Origin: an uncultured Latescibacterota bacterium
Lineage (GTDB): Bacteria; Latescibacterota; UBA2968; UBA8231
Assembly: GCA_958295495.1 (NCBI GenBank)
Contig: OY282352.1
Span: 5,898,049 to 5,962,048, forward strand
Direction of reading: 5' to 3'
DNA: 64,000 nucleotides
A program made the position numbers and the translations under genes. The notes below the pieces were generated by a model that saw only the letters and a list, made by a program, of their open reading frames with translations, had not been told where the DNA came from and searched no databases. Below, piece by piece: positions 17,647 to 26,354 of this stretch (position 1 is its first letter; every line of letters starts with the position of its first letter).

Positions 17647-18540
17647 TTAAAGCGCGCCCAAGATCTCCAGTCGTTTGCGTACTTCGGCCTGCACGGAAGC
17701 CGTCAGTTCCACCAGCGGCAGGCGGATACCAACGTCAATCCTACCCATGGCGTTGAGTGCCCACTTGGTTGGGATAGGGCTCGTTTCCATGAACAAGACC
17801 TCGTGAATCGGCTGGAGCTTGGCATCCAACTCGCGGGCCTTGTCGTCATCGCCTTCGCTGAACGCTTGGCAGAACTCGACCATGGCCACCGGCAAGACGT
17901 TGGCGGTCACCGAAATCGCTCCGACAGCACCGTAACCCGCCATGGTGAGCGTCTGCGCGTCCTCGCCGGACAGCAGGACGAAGTCGTCGGGCACCAGCGC
18001 CTTGATCTCGGCGACGCGGTTGGGGTCGCCACACGCCTCCTTGATGCCGACGATCAAATCGACAGCAGACAACCGGGCCACGGTCGCGGCCTGCATGTCG
18101 CACGCCGTGCGCGGCGGCACATTGTAGAGGACCATCGGCAAGTCCACGGCCTCGGCGATGGCGCAATAGTGCCGGTAAAGGCCCTCCTGAGTCGGCTTGT
18201 TGTAGTACGGCGTCACCGACAGGCAGTAGTTGGCACCGTCGCCTTGCGCCGCCCGGGTGAACTCAATGGCCTCGGCAGTCGCGTTGGCACCGGTGCCTGC
18301 GACCACCGGCACGCGGCCGTCCACCCGGCGCACTACGGATGCGATCACTTGCTTGTGTTCGGCGTGGGTCAGCGTGGCCGATTCGCCGGTGGTGCCCACC
18401 GGCACAATGCCGTGCGTCCCGGACTCTAAGTGCCAGTCCACCAAGCTGTCCAGCGCCGCCCAGTCGATGGCCCCCGATGCCGTCATTGGCGTCACTAAGG
18501 CGACCAAGCTGCCCCTCAAATCATCTGTTGCCTGCGACAT
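17647..18540 (-). CDS. dapA: DapA-family dihydrodipicolinate synthase / aldolase
   Basis: A 297-residue (beta/alpha)8 aldolase. All lysine-pathway residues are present: GTTGES (49-54), Y139 in LYNVPPRT, R144 in the same block, and the Schiff-base lysine K167 in GIKEACGD. That Arg contact with the carboxylate of aspartate semialdehyde supports a true 4-hydroxy-tetrahydrodipicolinate synthase, which condenses pyruvate with aspartate semialdehyde. A related sugar-acid aldolase cannot be fully excluded given the catabolic genes around. ATG 18540 has CGCGGGGATACC upstream, with only a weak Shine-Dalgarno. It stands alone between the methyltransferase and a broken DUF433 gene. Confidence 0.88.
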   Translation of the reverse strand: MSQATDDLRGSLVALVTPMTASGAIDWAALDSLVDWHLESGTHGIVPVGTTGESATLTHAEHKQVIASVVRRVDGRVPVVAGTGANATAEAIEFTRAAQGDGANYCLSVTPYYNKPTQEGLYRHYCAIAEAVDLPMVLYNVPPRTACDMQAATVARLSAVDLIVGIKEACGDPNRVAEIKALVPDDFVLLSGEDAQTLTMAGYGAVGAISVTANVLPVAMVEFCQAFSEGDDDKARELDAKLQPIHEVLFMETSPIPTKWALNAMGRIDVGIRLPLVELTASVQAEVRKRLEILGAL

Positions 18541-18587
18541 GGTATCCCCGCGAGATAAGGAAGAATGGAAGGTGTGAATGAAAGGTA

Positions 18588-18812
18588 CTATCGTAGGACT
18601 TCAAAATCCGCCAATTCACGGGCATAATCCAAGCAGGCGGCGATGCTCTCGGTCGTCAGATCCGGAAATTCGGCTTTTATCTGGTCGGCGGAATAACCAT
18701 CCGCCAAGTAGCCGAGCACCCAAGCCACAGGGATTCGTGTATTCTTGATACGCGGTTTCCCGCGTAGCACGTCCTAAGTGCTCTCCATGTATTCTTTCCA
18801 CGCCTTGTGCAT
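18588..18812 (-). pseudogene. DUF433 antitoxin-like gene with in-frame TAG at codon 13
   Basis: The natural start is ATG 18812, with AGGAGG nine bases upstream, giving MHKAWKEYMEST, then TAG (18776-18774), then DVLRGKPRIKNTRIPV and the rest of a DUF433 domain to 18588. DUF433 proteins normally run through this point without a stop, so the gene appears broken by a single base change, e.g. CAG to TAG. A GTG at 18770 could restart translation to give a 60-residue protein, but has no clear ribosome-binding site. DUF433 proteins are usually antitoxins paired with a PIN-like toxin; no toxin gene lies downstream, so this is an orphan remnant. Confidence 0.75.
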
Positions 18813-18906
18813 TATCGTTAGCCTCCTAACAGCTTGTAGATTGCCGTTTCTAGACCCGCCAGTTGTATAATCGAAGGGGGCCAAGCCTCTATCTGAGATC
18901 CTGCCC

Positions 18907-19503
18907 TCACTCCTCTTCAGAGTCCCCAAGCGGATGCAGATCAATCGGCGTGAAAATCCCGTAGAAACCGTATTTGATGCCCTGTTGATCTCCTTTCCCC
19001 GGGGGAAAGTACTCTTCTATAAGTGCCAATAATCGACGACCAAATTCGGCAGCCTGTTCTTCAGCAAGCCGCGCGCGGTTGTGATTGACGGATTGCTGGA
19101 ATGTCGAGCCGTATAAGCCTTCGGCCACTTCGCGAAATGCTTGATTAAACTGGCTGACAACATCCGTTGGCATGGCCTCCGCAATTTGGTCCTGCGCCGA
19201 ACGGCTCTCTCGAACGCGAAGCGTCCCTACCGCTGGCAAACAACGCCATTCCTCGGAGCTTGCGCCATATCCCTCCAAATGCACGACACCAGTTTGCGCC
19301 AGTCGTTGCAAGTGGTACAGCACCCGAGCATCGGTAACGTCCAGCGTCTGCGAAATTTCCGCAACCGACTTCCCGTCTCCAAGGATTTCGAGGATGCGCC
19401 AACGCAGCGGATCGGCGAGTACGTTCGCACGCTCATCCTCGATAACAAGTACCGCGTCCTTTAAGGAGCTGGTCGAGAATGTCAATTCACGCCACATGCT
19501 CAT
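18907..19503 (-). CDS. ArsR-like winged-helix transcriptional regulator
   Basis: A 198-residue DNA-binding regulator. Residues about 25-90 form a winged helix-turn-helix of the ArsR/TrmB type: NVLADPLRWRILEILGDGKSVAEIS followed by the recognition helix region VTDARVLYHLQRLAQTG. The remaining 100 residues are helical and probably mediate dimerisation or ligand binding; there is no metal-binding cysteine cluster, so it is not a classic metal sensor. The ATG at 19503 and a second at 19497 are both possible. The target is not obvious; higBA lies immediately upstream on the same strand, so it may be read from that promoter. No match to a named regulator is claimed. Confidence 0.75.
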   Translation of the reverse strand: MSMWRELTFSTSSLKDAVLVIEDERANVLADPLRWRILEILGDGKSVAEISQTLDVTDARVLYHLQRLAQTGVVHLEGYGASSEEWRCLPAVGTLRVRESRSAQDQIAEAMPTDVVSQFNQAFREVAEGLYGSTFQQSVNHNRARLAEEQAAEFGRRLLALIEEYFPPGKGDQQGIKYGFYGIFTPIDLHPLGDSEEE

Positions 19504-19531
19504 TCAGTATTTCGGTCATCGCAGTCTCGTG

Positions 19532-19831
19532 TTAGACCTTATGTATCCGAACTTCTTGATCCAGTCTGTCGGCTAAAGTTTCCCGGGTCGTTTCAAGATC
19601 ATAACGGGCTTGGAGATTCATCCAGAATTGCGCTTCCATTCTAAAAAAGTGTCCCAGTCGCAAGGCTGTATCTGCCGTGATGCCCCGCTTTCCGCGTACA
19701 ATCTCATTGATGCAGCGTGGCGGCACACCGATTGACTGAGCCAAATGATATTGACTCATCTGCATAGGCTTGAGAAAATCCTCTAGCAGAACCTCACCCG
19801 GATGGATTGGCGGAAAGTCGCGCTTAGTCAT
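19532..19831 (-). CDS. higA: HigA-type antitoxin (XRE family)
   Basis: A 99-residue helix-turn-helix antitoxin. It starts with the HigA/VapI block IHPGEVLLEDFLKPM and continues with the HTH segment LAQSIGVPPRCINEIVRGKRGIT; the tail FRMEAQFWMNLQARYDLE is also family-typical. It neutralises the HigB toxin and usually represses its own operon. GAGGAGG lies just upstream of ATG 19831 and overlaps the end of higB, nine bases away, so the pair is translationally coupled in the toxin-first order that distinguishes hig modules. Confidence 0.92.
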   Translation of the reverse strand: MTKRDFPPIHPGEVLLEDFLKPMQMSQYHLAQSIGVPPRCINEIVRGKRGITADTALRLGHFFRMEAQFWMNLQARYDLETTRETLADRLDQEVRIHKV

Positions 19832-19840
19832 TGTACCTCC

Positions 19841-20122
19841 TCAGTGGTAATCAACGATTTCGACATCGAAAACATTATCGTCGCGCCACACAAAGCACAC
19901 ACGCCACTGGTCGTTCACACGAATGCTGTGCTGCCCTTGTCGATCACCCGTCAATACTTCAAGTCGATTGCCAGGCGGTACGCGCAGGGTCTCAAAGACT
20001 GTGGCAGCGTTAAGTTGCTCAAGTTTGCGCGCAGCTACTCGTTGAATATTCTGCGGCAATTTGCGGGAAAATTGGCCGTGAAAAATCTTCTCGGTTTCTC
20101 TGTCCTTAGAGGATTTGATCAT
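19841..20122 (-). CDS. higB: HigB-type toxin (RelE superfamily mRNA interferase)
   Basis: A 93-residue RelE/HigB-fold toxin that would cut mRNA on the ribosome and slow growth when free of antitoxin. Diagnostic segments are LPQNIQRVAARKLEQLNAA, LRVPPGNRLEVLTGDRQGQHSI (split here by families as the central strands) and RVNDQWRVCFVW with the arginine-rich active face. The order toxin then antitoxin, with nine bases between, matches higBA operons. It begins with MIKSSKD at ATG 20122; no strong ribosome-binding site is visible. The full length suggests an intact module. Confidence 0.92.
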   Translation of the reverse strand: MIKSSKDRETEKIFHGQFSRKLPQNIQRVAARKLEQLNAATVFETLRVPPGNRLEVLTGDRQGQHSIRVNDQWRVCFVWRDDNVFDVEIVDYH

Positions 20123-20178
20123 GTACCAAACATAACGAATTGAAACCCGACTCCAAGCCGTTTCTCAAAGGTGCCACC

Positions 20179-20925
20179 TCAGGCCACCTTGGCTGGTATG
20201 CAAGCCAGCAGGATCGCGTCGGCAAACATGCGCCAGACGACAGCAACTTCATCAAACCCGGCCTCAATCATGGCGTCGATCATGTTCTTTGCGCTGTGTT
20301 CGTACTCGACATCCTGCCCAGCGACCTTCATCGCTCGCTTGTACTCCACCCTAGCATCAATCTCTTGCTGAGTAGCTACCCCTGCAGCAACTGCCTCTTG
20401 GAGATGACGCTGGCGGAAGCGCGACGACTGCCGCCGAACGCTTGCTCCCCAGTGGGGTTCGACCGACATCGCGTCGTACAGGACGAAGCAACCACCCGGC
20501 CGGAGTGCGTTCACGATCCGCGTAAAAAGTTCGGGCAGAGCGGCTGGAGGAACGTGATGAATGGTCTTGGACGAGAAAACCACGTCACACTGCGGGATAT
20601 CACAACGATTTATGTTCGCTTCCCGTACCTCGATCCGACCCAAATGTGACGTCAGTTTCCGCCTAGCAAGCGCAAGCATCTCCGGTTCGCTGTCTATACA
20701 GGTGCCAGTGGCGCGGCGGAAGTGTTCCAACACGCGCACAGTCGGCTCCGCCGTGCCACAGCCGAGTTCCACAAACTCGAACGAATCAGCGGCAGCGAAG
20801 GGGATCAAATCCACAATCATGTCCAAACCCCTGCTATAGGGCGGACTTAGGACTGGCTGGAGCCGATCGTACGAATCCGCGATAGTTGCGAAGTAACTGC
20901 GACATTCAGGTAATGAGAAATCCAT
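20179..20925 (-). CDS. Class I SAM-dependent methyltransferase
   Basis: A 248-residue methyltransferase of the Rossmann type. Motif I is VELGCGTAEPTVRVLEHF, followed by the acidic residues CIDSEPEML that bind the ribose, then CDVVFSSKTIHHVPP (motif IV) and LRPGGCFVLYDAM (post-motif). Substrate is unknown; the overall pattern resembles enzymes methylating small molecules. ATG 20925 is preceded by GGAG at a good distance. It is followed by the higBA module on the same strand and preceded by the aldo/keto reductase; gaps of about 50 bases on either side leave an operon uncertain. Confidence 0.85.
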   Translation of the reverse strand: MDFSLPECRSYFATIADSYDRLQPVLSPPYSRGLDMIVDLIPFAAADSFEFVELGCGTAEPTVRVLEHFRRATGTCIDSEPEMLALARRKLTSHLGRIEVREANINRCDIPQCDVVFSSKTIHHVPPAALPELFTRIVNALRPGGCFVLYDAMSVEPHWGASVRRQSSRFRQRHLQEAVAAGVATQQEIDARVEYKRAMKVAGQDVEYEHSAKNMIDAMIEAGFDEVAVVWRMFADAILLACIPAKVA

Positions 20926-20971
20926 GTTCTACTCCATCTGACGGGATTAGCACTAATTCCAGACCCTCCGT

Positions 20972-21835
20972 TTAGACCCCAACCCCGAACTTCTCCTCAA
21001 ACTCGGCCCAAATTTCGGCGGGCACTTCCTGAGTTGCCGCGTCATAGGCGTCCTGAAGCTGGTGGCGGTCGGCGGGGCCGCTCATGACGATGCCGTTGAT
21101 GGGCGCGTCGAGGCAGAACTGCATGGCCAAGTGCTTGATTTCTACATCTTGCTCTTGGCACCACTGCCAGATGGCGTGAGCACGTCGCTCGGCGACGCGG
21201 TCCGGCTCAATGCCGGTCAAGCGACCCATGCCGAAGACGCTGGCTAGAATCAGGCCGGTGCCGTGCTTTTTGGCCAAGCGCATGGTGGTGCGGGCGACGG
21301 ACTGGTCGAGGAGCGTGTAGTCGAGGAACGTGAGGACGATCTCGGCGTGGCCGGCCTCAATGGCGGCGCGGTGAAATTCGTGCTCTCGAACCCCCAAACC
21401 AATGTGACGCACCAAGCCCTCTTCCTTCATTTTCTGCAACTCGTCGAAGGCGCGACCAGTACCCAAAGGGTCGGCAATGTCGGGTGGATCGTGGACCAAC
21501 ACGGCGTCGAGGTAATCGATGCGGAGCGATTGCAGGCTTTGTTCGACGCTCCAGCGCGTGGCCGCCGCCGAAAAGTCCTTGGGGCGTTCCGGGTGCGGGC
21601 CGACCTTGGCCTGCATGTAATAGCTCGACCGCTCAACGCCGGCTAGCGCCTTGCCCCAGCGGTCCTCGTTGCGGCCAGCATAGCTGTCGAAATAGTCAAT
21701 GCCTAGATCGAGGGCGCGTTCGATAGTGGCGATGGTCTCGGCCTCGCCGGACGCACCCACAAAAGCTGCGCCCATGCCGAGTGCTCGGGGCTGCATGCCG
21801 GTGCGGCCCATGTTGCGGCGCGGTAGGTTGCTCAT
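20972..21835 (-). CDS. Aldo/keto reductase
   Basis: NAD(P)H-dependent reductase of 287 residues with a (beta/alpha)8 barrel, reducing or oxidising sugar aldehydes and ketones. The tetrad is readable: Asp and Tyr in GIDYFDSYAGR, Lys in YYMQAKVG and His in AVLVHDPPD. It resembles the L-fucose/D-threo-aldose dehydrogenase group, fitting a sugar-catabolic setting. The start ATG 21835 has GGGAG eight bases upstream, located in the last codons of the FKBP gene four bases away, so the two are co-transcribed and coupled. Assignment to the superfamily is secure; substrate is open. Confidence 0.92.
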   Translation of the reverse strand: MSNLPRRNMGRTGMQPRALGMGAAFVGASGEAETIATIERALDLGIDYFDSYAGRNEDRWGKALAGVERSSYYMQAKVGPHPERPKDFSAAATRWSVEQSLQSLRIDYLDAVLVHDPPDIADPLGTGRAFDELQKMKEEGLVRHIGLGVREHEFHRAAIEAGHAEIVLTFLDYTLLDQSVARTTMRLAKKHGTGLILASVFGMGRLTGIEPDRVAERRAHAIWQWCQEQDVEIKHLAMQFCLDAPINGIVMSGPADRHQLQDAYDAATQEVPAEIWAEFEEKFGVGV

Positions 21836-21839
21836 GGAT

Positions 21840-22286
21840 TCAACTCCCTTTTATCTCGTATAGCTCGATTTCAAAAATTAAGGTCGCGCACGGGGGGATG
21901 CTGCCCGGCTTGCCCTTTTTGCCGTAGGCCAACTCCGGCGGAATCACAAACCGCGCCTGGCCGCCGCCCTTCACCATCTGCAGGCCTTCGGTCCAGCCAG
22001 GGATGACCCTTTTGAGCGACAGCGTACTGGGGCGGCCCCGTTCGTACGAGCTGTCGAAGACTTTGCCATCGGCAAACATGCCCTTGTAGTGGACGGTGAC
22101 GCGGGCTTTAGGCCCTGGCTGGGGACCGTAGCCTCCCTTTAGCTCCTGATAGATGAGGCCGGATTCGGTGCGCACGGCTCCTTCTTTGGCGGCCTCGCCG
22201 TCGAGGAAGGCTTGGTCGATGGCTTCGGCGCAGGGGTCGGAGCAAGCGGCGAGTGCCAATAAGGCGCAGGGGAGTAGGGCGTTCAT
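21840..22286 (-). CDS. FKBP-type peptidyl-prolyl isomerase, lipoprotein
   Basis: A 148-residue folding helper that catalyses prolyl cis-trans isomerisation, probably anchored in the envelope. The start ATG 22286 (GAGGT upstream) gives MNALLPCALLALAACSDP, a lipoprotein signal with lipobox LAAC. The FKBP domain fills the rest, with VTVHYKGMFADGKVFDSSYERG, VIPGWTEGLQMVKGGGQARFVIP (given here as adjoining blocks) and the terminal LIFEIELYEIK. An in-frame start at 22322 would spoil the signal peptide and is rejected. It is the first gene of a two-gene unit with the aldo/keto reductase and is divergent from the metallophosphoesterase. Confidence 0.92.
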   Translation of the reverse strand: MNALLPCALLALAACSDPCAEAIDQAFLDGEAAKEGAVRTESGLIYQELKGGYGPQPGPKARVTVHYKGMFADGKVFDSSYERGRPSTLSLKRVIPGWTEGLQMVKGGGQARFVIPPELAYGKKGKPGSIPPCATLIFEIELYEIKGS

Positions 22287-22413
22287 GGCGTTACCTCGGG
22301 GAGTGAGGGTGGGCAGGCACACTCTCCATATTAGCGCACGCGGCCCGCGCGCTCAAGGGACGGCGCGGGAGCGAATATGGACAACGGCGAACTCCGCGCG
22401 TTATGTTACCTCC

Positions 22414-24408
22414 ATGTCCCCCACCCTGTTCGACCGCACCCTATTGCCCGAGGCCCTAAGCGAGTTCGTCGTCATCGCCGATACCCACTATGCGCTGGAA
22501 GGGGGCGTCGGCATGGACGAATTTCCCTCCCGCGCCCAACAAAGCCAACGAGCGGCCGTGGCCTTGCGTCTAGTGGCCGCCCTAGCGCCGGATTTTGTCG
22601 TCCACATGGGCGATGTGGTGCAGGAGTACCCCGAGAGCGCGGGCTTTGTCCCGGCCTTGGACCAAGCCCTAGAGCAGATGGCCGCCTGCGGCGTGCAGCC
22701 GCGCTGGGTCGCCGGCAACCACGACGTAGGCGACAAACCCGACCCCACTATGCCGACCCATCCGGTCACGGCCGAGGGGCTGGCCGCATACCACCGGCGC
22801 TTTGGCCCGTCTTGGTATAGCTTTGACCATCACTACCTGCACTTGGTGGTGCTCAACAGCCAGATTCTGAACACCGGCCTGCCCGCAGAGGAAGAACAAC
22901 GGACTTGGTTCGAGGACGACTTGGCCGCGCACGCGGCGATGCGCATCGCGGTATTTTTGCACCTGCCGCCCTATCTGCACAACCCCGCCGAGCCGCATCT
23001 GGGCCACTACGACAACATCGGCGAACCGGCCCGCACTTGGCTGCTAAAATTGTTGGCCGCGCACCGGGTGGCTTGGCTCTTTGCGGCCCACGTACACTTT
23101 GCCTTTTGCGAGCCGGCCGGAGCCTTGGACTATCGCATTGTCCCCTCCACTTCTTTTACGCGGCCCGGTTTTAGCCACTTGTTCAACAGCGCACCGCCAT
23201 CCGAGCAAGGCCGCAACGACCAGCCCAAGTTGGGTTTTTACCTGTGTCGCCTGCGCCACAACCGACTCGACATCCACCTGATCCGCACCGCCAAGGCACC
23301 AAGGCCGCGGCGATTGCTCATCCCGGCAACCGCCGACTTGGGCGGGGCTCCATTGGGCCTGACCGCGACTCACCCACTCGGTTGGGCAGCGCAAGTCCCC
23401 ATAACCTTTCCCTCAATGGTGCGCCAGCCGGTGCGCAACGACTATCCCCTGCTGGCCTGTCTGGAGCTAGGCGCACAGGCTGTGCGTTGTCCTTGGACCG
23501 ACTTGGACCCGTCTGGCGATCGCCTGCGCTTTCTCCGCAGCCAAGGCGTCCAAGTGCAAGCGACCATTCTCGACGACGAGGATACCCCGTACGACTCCAT
23601 TCTGGAGCGTCGCCGCGACCAAGTGGATACTTGGGAGATCCAGACGCCGGGCGGGCCTTGGCCATCTTCGTCGTGTCTGTACTTGTGCAAAAGCTACCAC
23701 CGCAATCTGCGGCTGTCCTTCGCCCCGGTGATCCCCGGCCAGCAGATGGCCGGCAAGCAGCACCCCCGGACGCGGATCGGCTACCGGCCCGACGAAGTGG
23801 CTCAACTCAACAGTCGGTTGCAAAACGCCGATACTTGGATAGAAGCGGCCCTGTGCCGGCTGGACGCAGCGGCCCCTTGGGAAGATGCCTTGGCTTGGCG
23901 CGAGGTACGTGCCCTGACCACGATAGGTCGGCTGGATTTGCTCTTTGAGTTGCCGGGGCAAAACGACCAAGACGATGCAGTCCAAGCCGCGGAGGCGCTC
24001 TTTGCAACTGCGCTGCTGCCGAGGGCGCGGCTCTTTGTCGAGCCTTTTATCGATCTGGACCGCACCATGGATGTGGGCCAAGGACTGCTGGATCCCCGGT
24101 GTAACCCCCGCCCCGCCTTTGGCGTCCTGCGCTGCCTCAATGCGCTGCTACAGCGCTTTCGCGTGCCCTTTGCCGAGGCCACTAGCATAGAGGGCGATGG
24201 CGCGACAGCGCGGCTGCTCCGCGGGCCGACCCGCACCTTGGCACTGCTGTTGCCAGCGGTTGCCGGGGCTGCAATCCCATGCGCGTGGGAAGGTACGGGA
24301 TTGGTGCGGCTCTATGGCCTAGCCGACGGAACAGTAGAGGAGATGGGGACCAAGCAGCGATCAGAGATAGCGCTCGAGCAGCCGAGCTTGGTGCTTGTCG
24401 AAGGTTAG
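22414..24408 (+). CDS. Calcineurin-like metallophosphoesterase with large C-terminal region
   Basis: A 664-residue protein. Residues about 15-290 form a metallophosphoesterase: D23 and H25 in IADTHYA, HMGDVVQ with D67, GNHD (101-104), then FLHLPPY and AAHVHFA supplying the remaining metal ligands. The C-terminal 350 residues have no family I can name; they contain PDEVAQLNSRLQNADTW-type helical stretches and an alpha/beta part that could be a TIM-barrel-like domain. ATG 22414 is used since it starts just before the first motif; a far upstream in-frame start at 22153 would cross the FKBP promoter. No signal peptide. It converges with and overlaps the rraA-like gene by four bases. Confidence 0.8.
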   Translation: MSPTLFDRTLLPEALSEFVVIADTHYALEGGVGMDEFPSRAQQSQRAAVALRLVAALAPDFVVHMGDVVQEYPESAGFVPALDQALEQMAACGVQPRWVAGNHDVGDKPDPTMPTHPVTAEGLAAYHRRFGPSWYSFDHHYLHLVVLNSQILNTGLPAEEEQRTWFEDDLAAHAAMRIAVFLHLPPYLHNPAEPHLGHYDNIGEPARTWLLKLLAAHRVAWLFAAHVHFAFCEPAGALDYRIVPSTSFTRPGFSHLFNSAPPSEQGRNDQPKLGFYLCRLRHNRLDIHLIRTAKAPRPRRLLIPATADLGGAPLGLTATHPLGWAAQVPITFPSMVRQPVRNDYPLLACLELGAQAVRCPWTDLDPSGDRLRFLRSQGVQVQATILDDEDTPYDSILERRRDQVDTWEIQTPGGPWPSSSCLYLCKSYHRNLRLSFAPVIPGQQMAGKQHPRTRIGYRPDEVAQLNSRLQNADTWIEAALCRLDAAAPWEDALAWREVRALTTIGRLDLLFELPGQNDQDDAVQAAEALFATALLPRARLFVEPFIDLDRTMDVGQGLLDPRCNPRPAFGVLRCLNALLQRFRVPFAEATSIEGDGATARLLRGPTRTLALLLPAVAGAAIPCAWEGTGLVRLYGLADGTVEEMGTKQRSEIALEQPSLVLVEG

Positions 24409-25094
24409 TCGATGTGCTCGGTGCGGTCGGAGTCGAGCAGCGTGCGCACTTCCTCGATATTGTCCAGTCCCAGCCGGACTTGGCGGGTGAGGTTTTCCTC
24501 GGCCTCGCGCACCTTGGGCAGGGTTTCCACGACATGGTCGAACTGGTCGTGGGGGATGATCACCACCCCGTCGCGGTCGGCGACGACAATTTCCCCCGCA
24601 TCGACGCAGGTCCCCCCCATGACCACGGGCATCCCGGCGGTGCCCGGGCCGTTGCGAGTGCAGGAGTTGGGGGTGATGCCCATGCAGAAGGCGGGCAGAC
24701 CGACGGGCAGAATGCCGTCGATGTCGCGCATCAGGCCGTCGGTGACAAAGCCGGCGAGGCCGCGGTTGCGTCCCATGGCCAGCATGATGTCGCCGGCGAC
24801 CGCGGTGCGGGTGAACGCATCCGTGGCAATGAAAATCGCGTCGCCGCGCTGCGCTATCTCGAGCGCGGCAAAGACGGCGAGGTTGTCGCCCGGCCCCGGA
24901 TGGCAGGTGACAATGGGCGCGACCAGCTTGCAGTTGTTGGGATCGAGCGGCTTGATGCGGTAATCGAGTGCGCCGCGGCCGTTCATGCAGTCGGCGATAA
25001 AGCCGGTGGGAACATTGCGGAGGGCGCGCAGAACGGCTTCTGGGGGCCGTGGGAAGGTGCGGCGGACGGTGAGTAGCGGGGGATCTTTTATCAT
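24405..25094 (-). CDS. RraA-like protein / oxoacid aldolase
   Basis: A 229-residue protein of the RraA family, whose members either inhibit RNase E or act as class II aldolases on 4-hydroxy-4-methyl-2-oxoglutarate or as oxaloacetate decarboxylases. The metal and substrate block GFVTDGLMRDIDGI with its Arg-Asp is present. Genes of this kind next to enolase-superfamily dehydratases usually act in sugar-acid breakdown, which is the preferred reading. ATG 25094 has GGAG seven bases upstream; an earlier in-frame start at 25121 lacks one. It is 93 bases downstream of the enolase-superfamily gene on the same strand. Confidence 0.85.
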   Translation of the reverse strand: MIKDPPLLTVRRTFPRPPEAVLRALRNVPTGFIADCMNGRGALDYRIKPLDPNNCKLVAPIVTCHPGPGDNLAVFAALEIAQRGDAIFIATDAFTRTAVAGDIMLAMGRNRGLAGFVTDGLMRDIDGILPVGLPAFCMGITPNSCTRNGPGTAGMPVVMGGTCVDAGEIVVADRDGVVIIPHDQFDHVVETLPKVREAEENLTRQVRLGLDNIEEVRTLLDSDRTEHID

Positions 25095-25187
25095 GTTGGC
25101 TCCAAAGAGGGCGGTCGTCAAATCCTAGGTCGGCACGAGGGTTGCACTACAATTGAAAAACGACCGAGCAGGTTCTGAATCCGCTTT

Positions 25188-26354
25188 CTAGCGCTCCACC
25201 GCACGGCCCCAAGGCCCAAGGATATAGGGGAAGCGAGTTTCGAGGTCGTCGGCTAGTTCCACGCCCCAGCCGGGCGCGTCGGGCAGCGCGAGGTAGCCCT
25301 CGGTTGCGGGCGGGTCTTTGAGGATGTCCCATTGCAACGGCCCTTGGCCGATGAACATTTCCAGCACGTGCTCTTCGGGGAGGGCGGCGAGGAAGTGGGC
25401 GTTGGCCATGGTCAACAGGCCGTTGTGCCAGTTCTGAGTGAAAAGCTCAATGCCGTGCTCTTTGGCGCGGTGGTAGATGCCGATGGCCTCGCCGAGGCTG
25501 CAAACGCCGACATCGAGCTGACCCTTGGCGTACGCTCTGCGCGCGAAGAACGGCTCGAACTGGTCGCGGGTCGCGTTGGATTCGCCGCCGGTGATGGGCA
25601 GATGCAGTTCGGCGTTGAGGCGGACGTAGCCGTCGATCTGGTCCTTGGGCAGCGGTTCTTCAAACCAAGTCCAGCCCGCCTCGTCGAGAAAGTGGCCAAT
25701 CTCGCGGGCCTGCGCCTCGTCGAGACGGCAATTGCCCTCCAGCATCAGCTCCATGCGCTCGCCGACCGCGTCGGTCACCGCGCGCAACAGGGCGATCATC
25801 TGCGCGACGGTGACGCCCGACCACGACCACTCAGTGCCCAGCCGCATCTTATAGGCGGTGAAGCCCCGGTCGGCGAGGGCTTGTGCTTCATCAACCACAG
25901 ATGTGGGGCGGTCGTCCCAGTCGTACTGCACGCCGCCCGAAGCATAGAGGCGCAGGAGGGTGCGCGGCTTGCGCTCGGGGGTAGCGGGCGTGATGAGGGG
26001 GACGATGAGTTCGGCGACTGTTTTGCGTTGCGCCTTGGCGCGCAAATCCCACAGCGCCAGTTCGAGCCCAGCGTGGGCAATGTGCAACAAGCGGTCGCCG
26101 GTGGGTTTGGGCGCGAGATCCGGGTCGAGCGGATCGCGGCCAATGAGGCTGGGCTTGAGCGCGTCGAGCCGCTGGCGAATGAGCGGCGGGTCGCCATAGG
26201 TAGAGGGTTCGGCAATGCCCTGCAAGCCGGCGTCCGTGTCGATGATGACGATGGGACAGTCGGCTTTTTCCACGTGGAAGGCGGCGCTGAACCACTGGCG
26301 GTCGGACTCGTGGGGACGGGAGAGGCAGAGGGTGCGGAGGTCGGTGATTTTCAC
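25188..26354 (-). CDS. Mandelate racemase/enolase-superfamily dehydratase or racemase
   Basis: A 388-residue member of the enolase superfamily, which removes the alpha proton of a carboxylate, here probably a sugar acid. Catalytic features: K169-x-R171 in YKMRLG (general base), metal ligands E206 in LEGN, E232 or E233 in FEEP and E258 in GGES, and H310 in QNWHNG. The start is the GTG at 26354: it overlaps the stop of the sialidase gene as GTGA, and the protein then begins VKITDLRTLCLSR as expected. Operon order sialidase, this gene, RraA-like gene suggests release and breakdown of an acidic sugar. Confidence 0.88.
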   Translation of the reverse strand: MKITDLRTLCLSRPHESDRQWFSAAFHVEKADCPIVIIDTDAGLQGIAEPSTYGDPPLIRQRLDALKPSLIGRDPLDPDLAPKPTGDRLLHIAHAGLELALWDLRAKAQRKTVAELIVPLITPATPERKPRTLLRLYASGGVQYDWDDRPTSVVDEAQALADRGFTAYKMRLGTEWSWSGVTVAQMIALLRAVTDAVGERMELMLEGNCRLDEAQAREIGHFLDEAGWTWFEEPLPKDQIDGYVRLNAELHLPITGGESNATRDQFEPFFARRAYAKGQLDVGVCSLGEAIGIYHRAKEHGIELFTQNWHNGLLTMANAHFLAALPEEHVLEMFIGQGPLQWDILKDPPATEGYLALPDAPGWGVELADDLETRFPYILGPWGRAVER

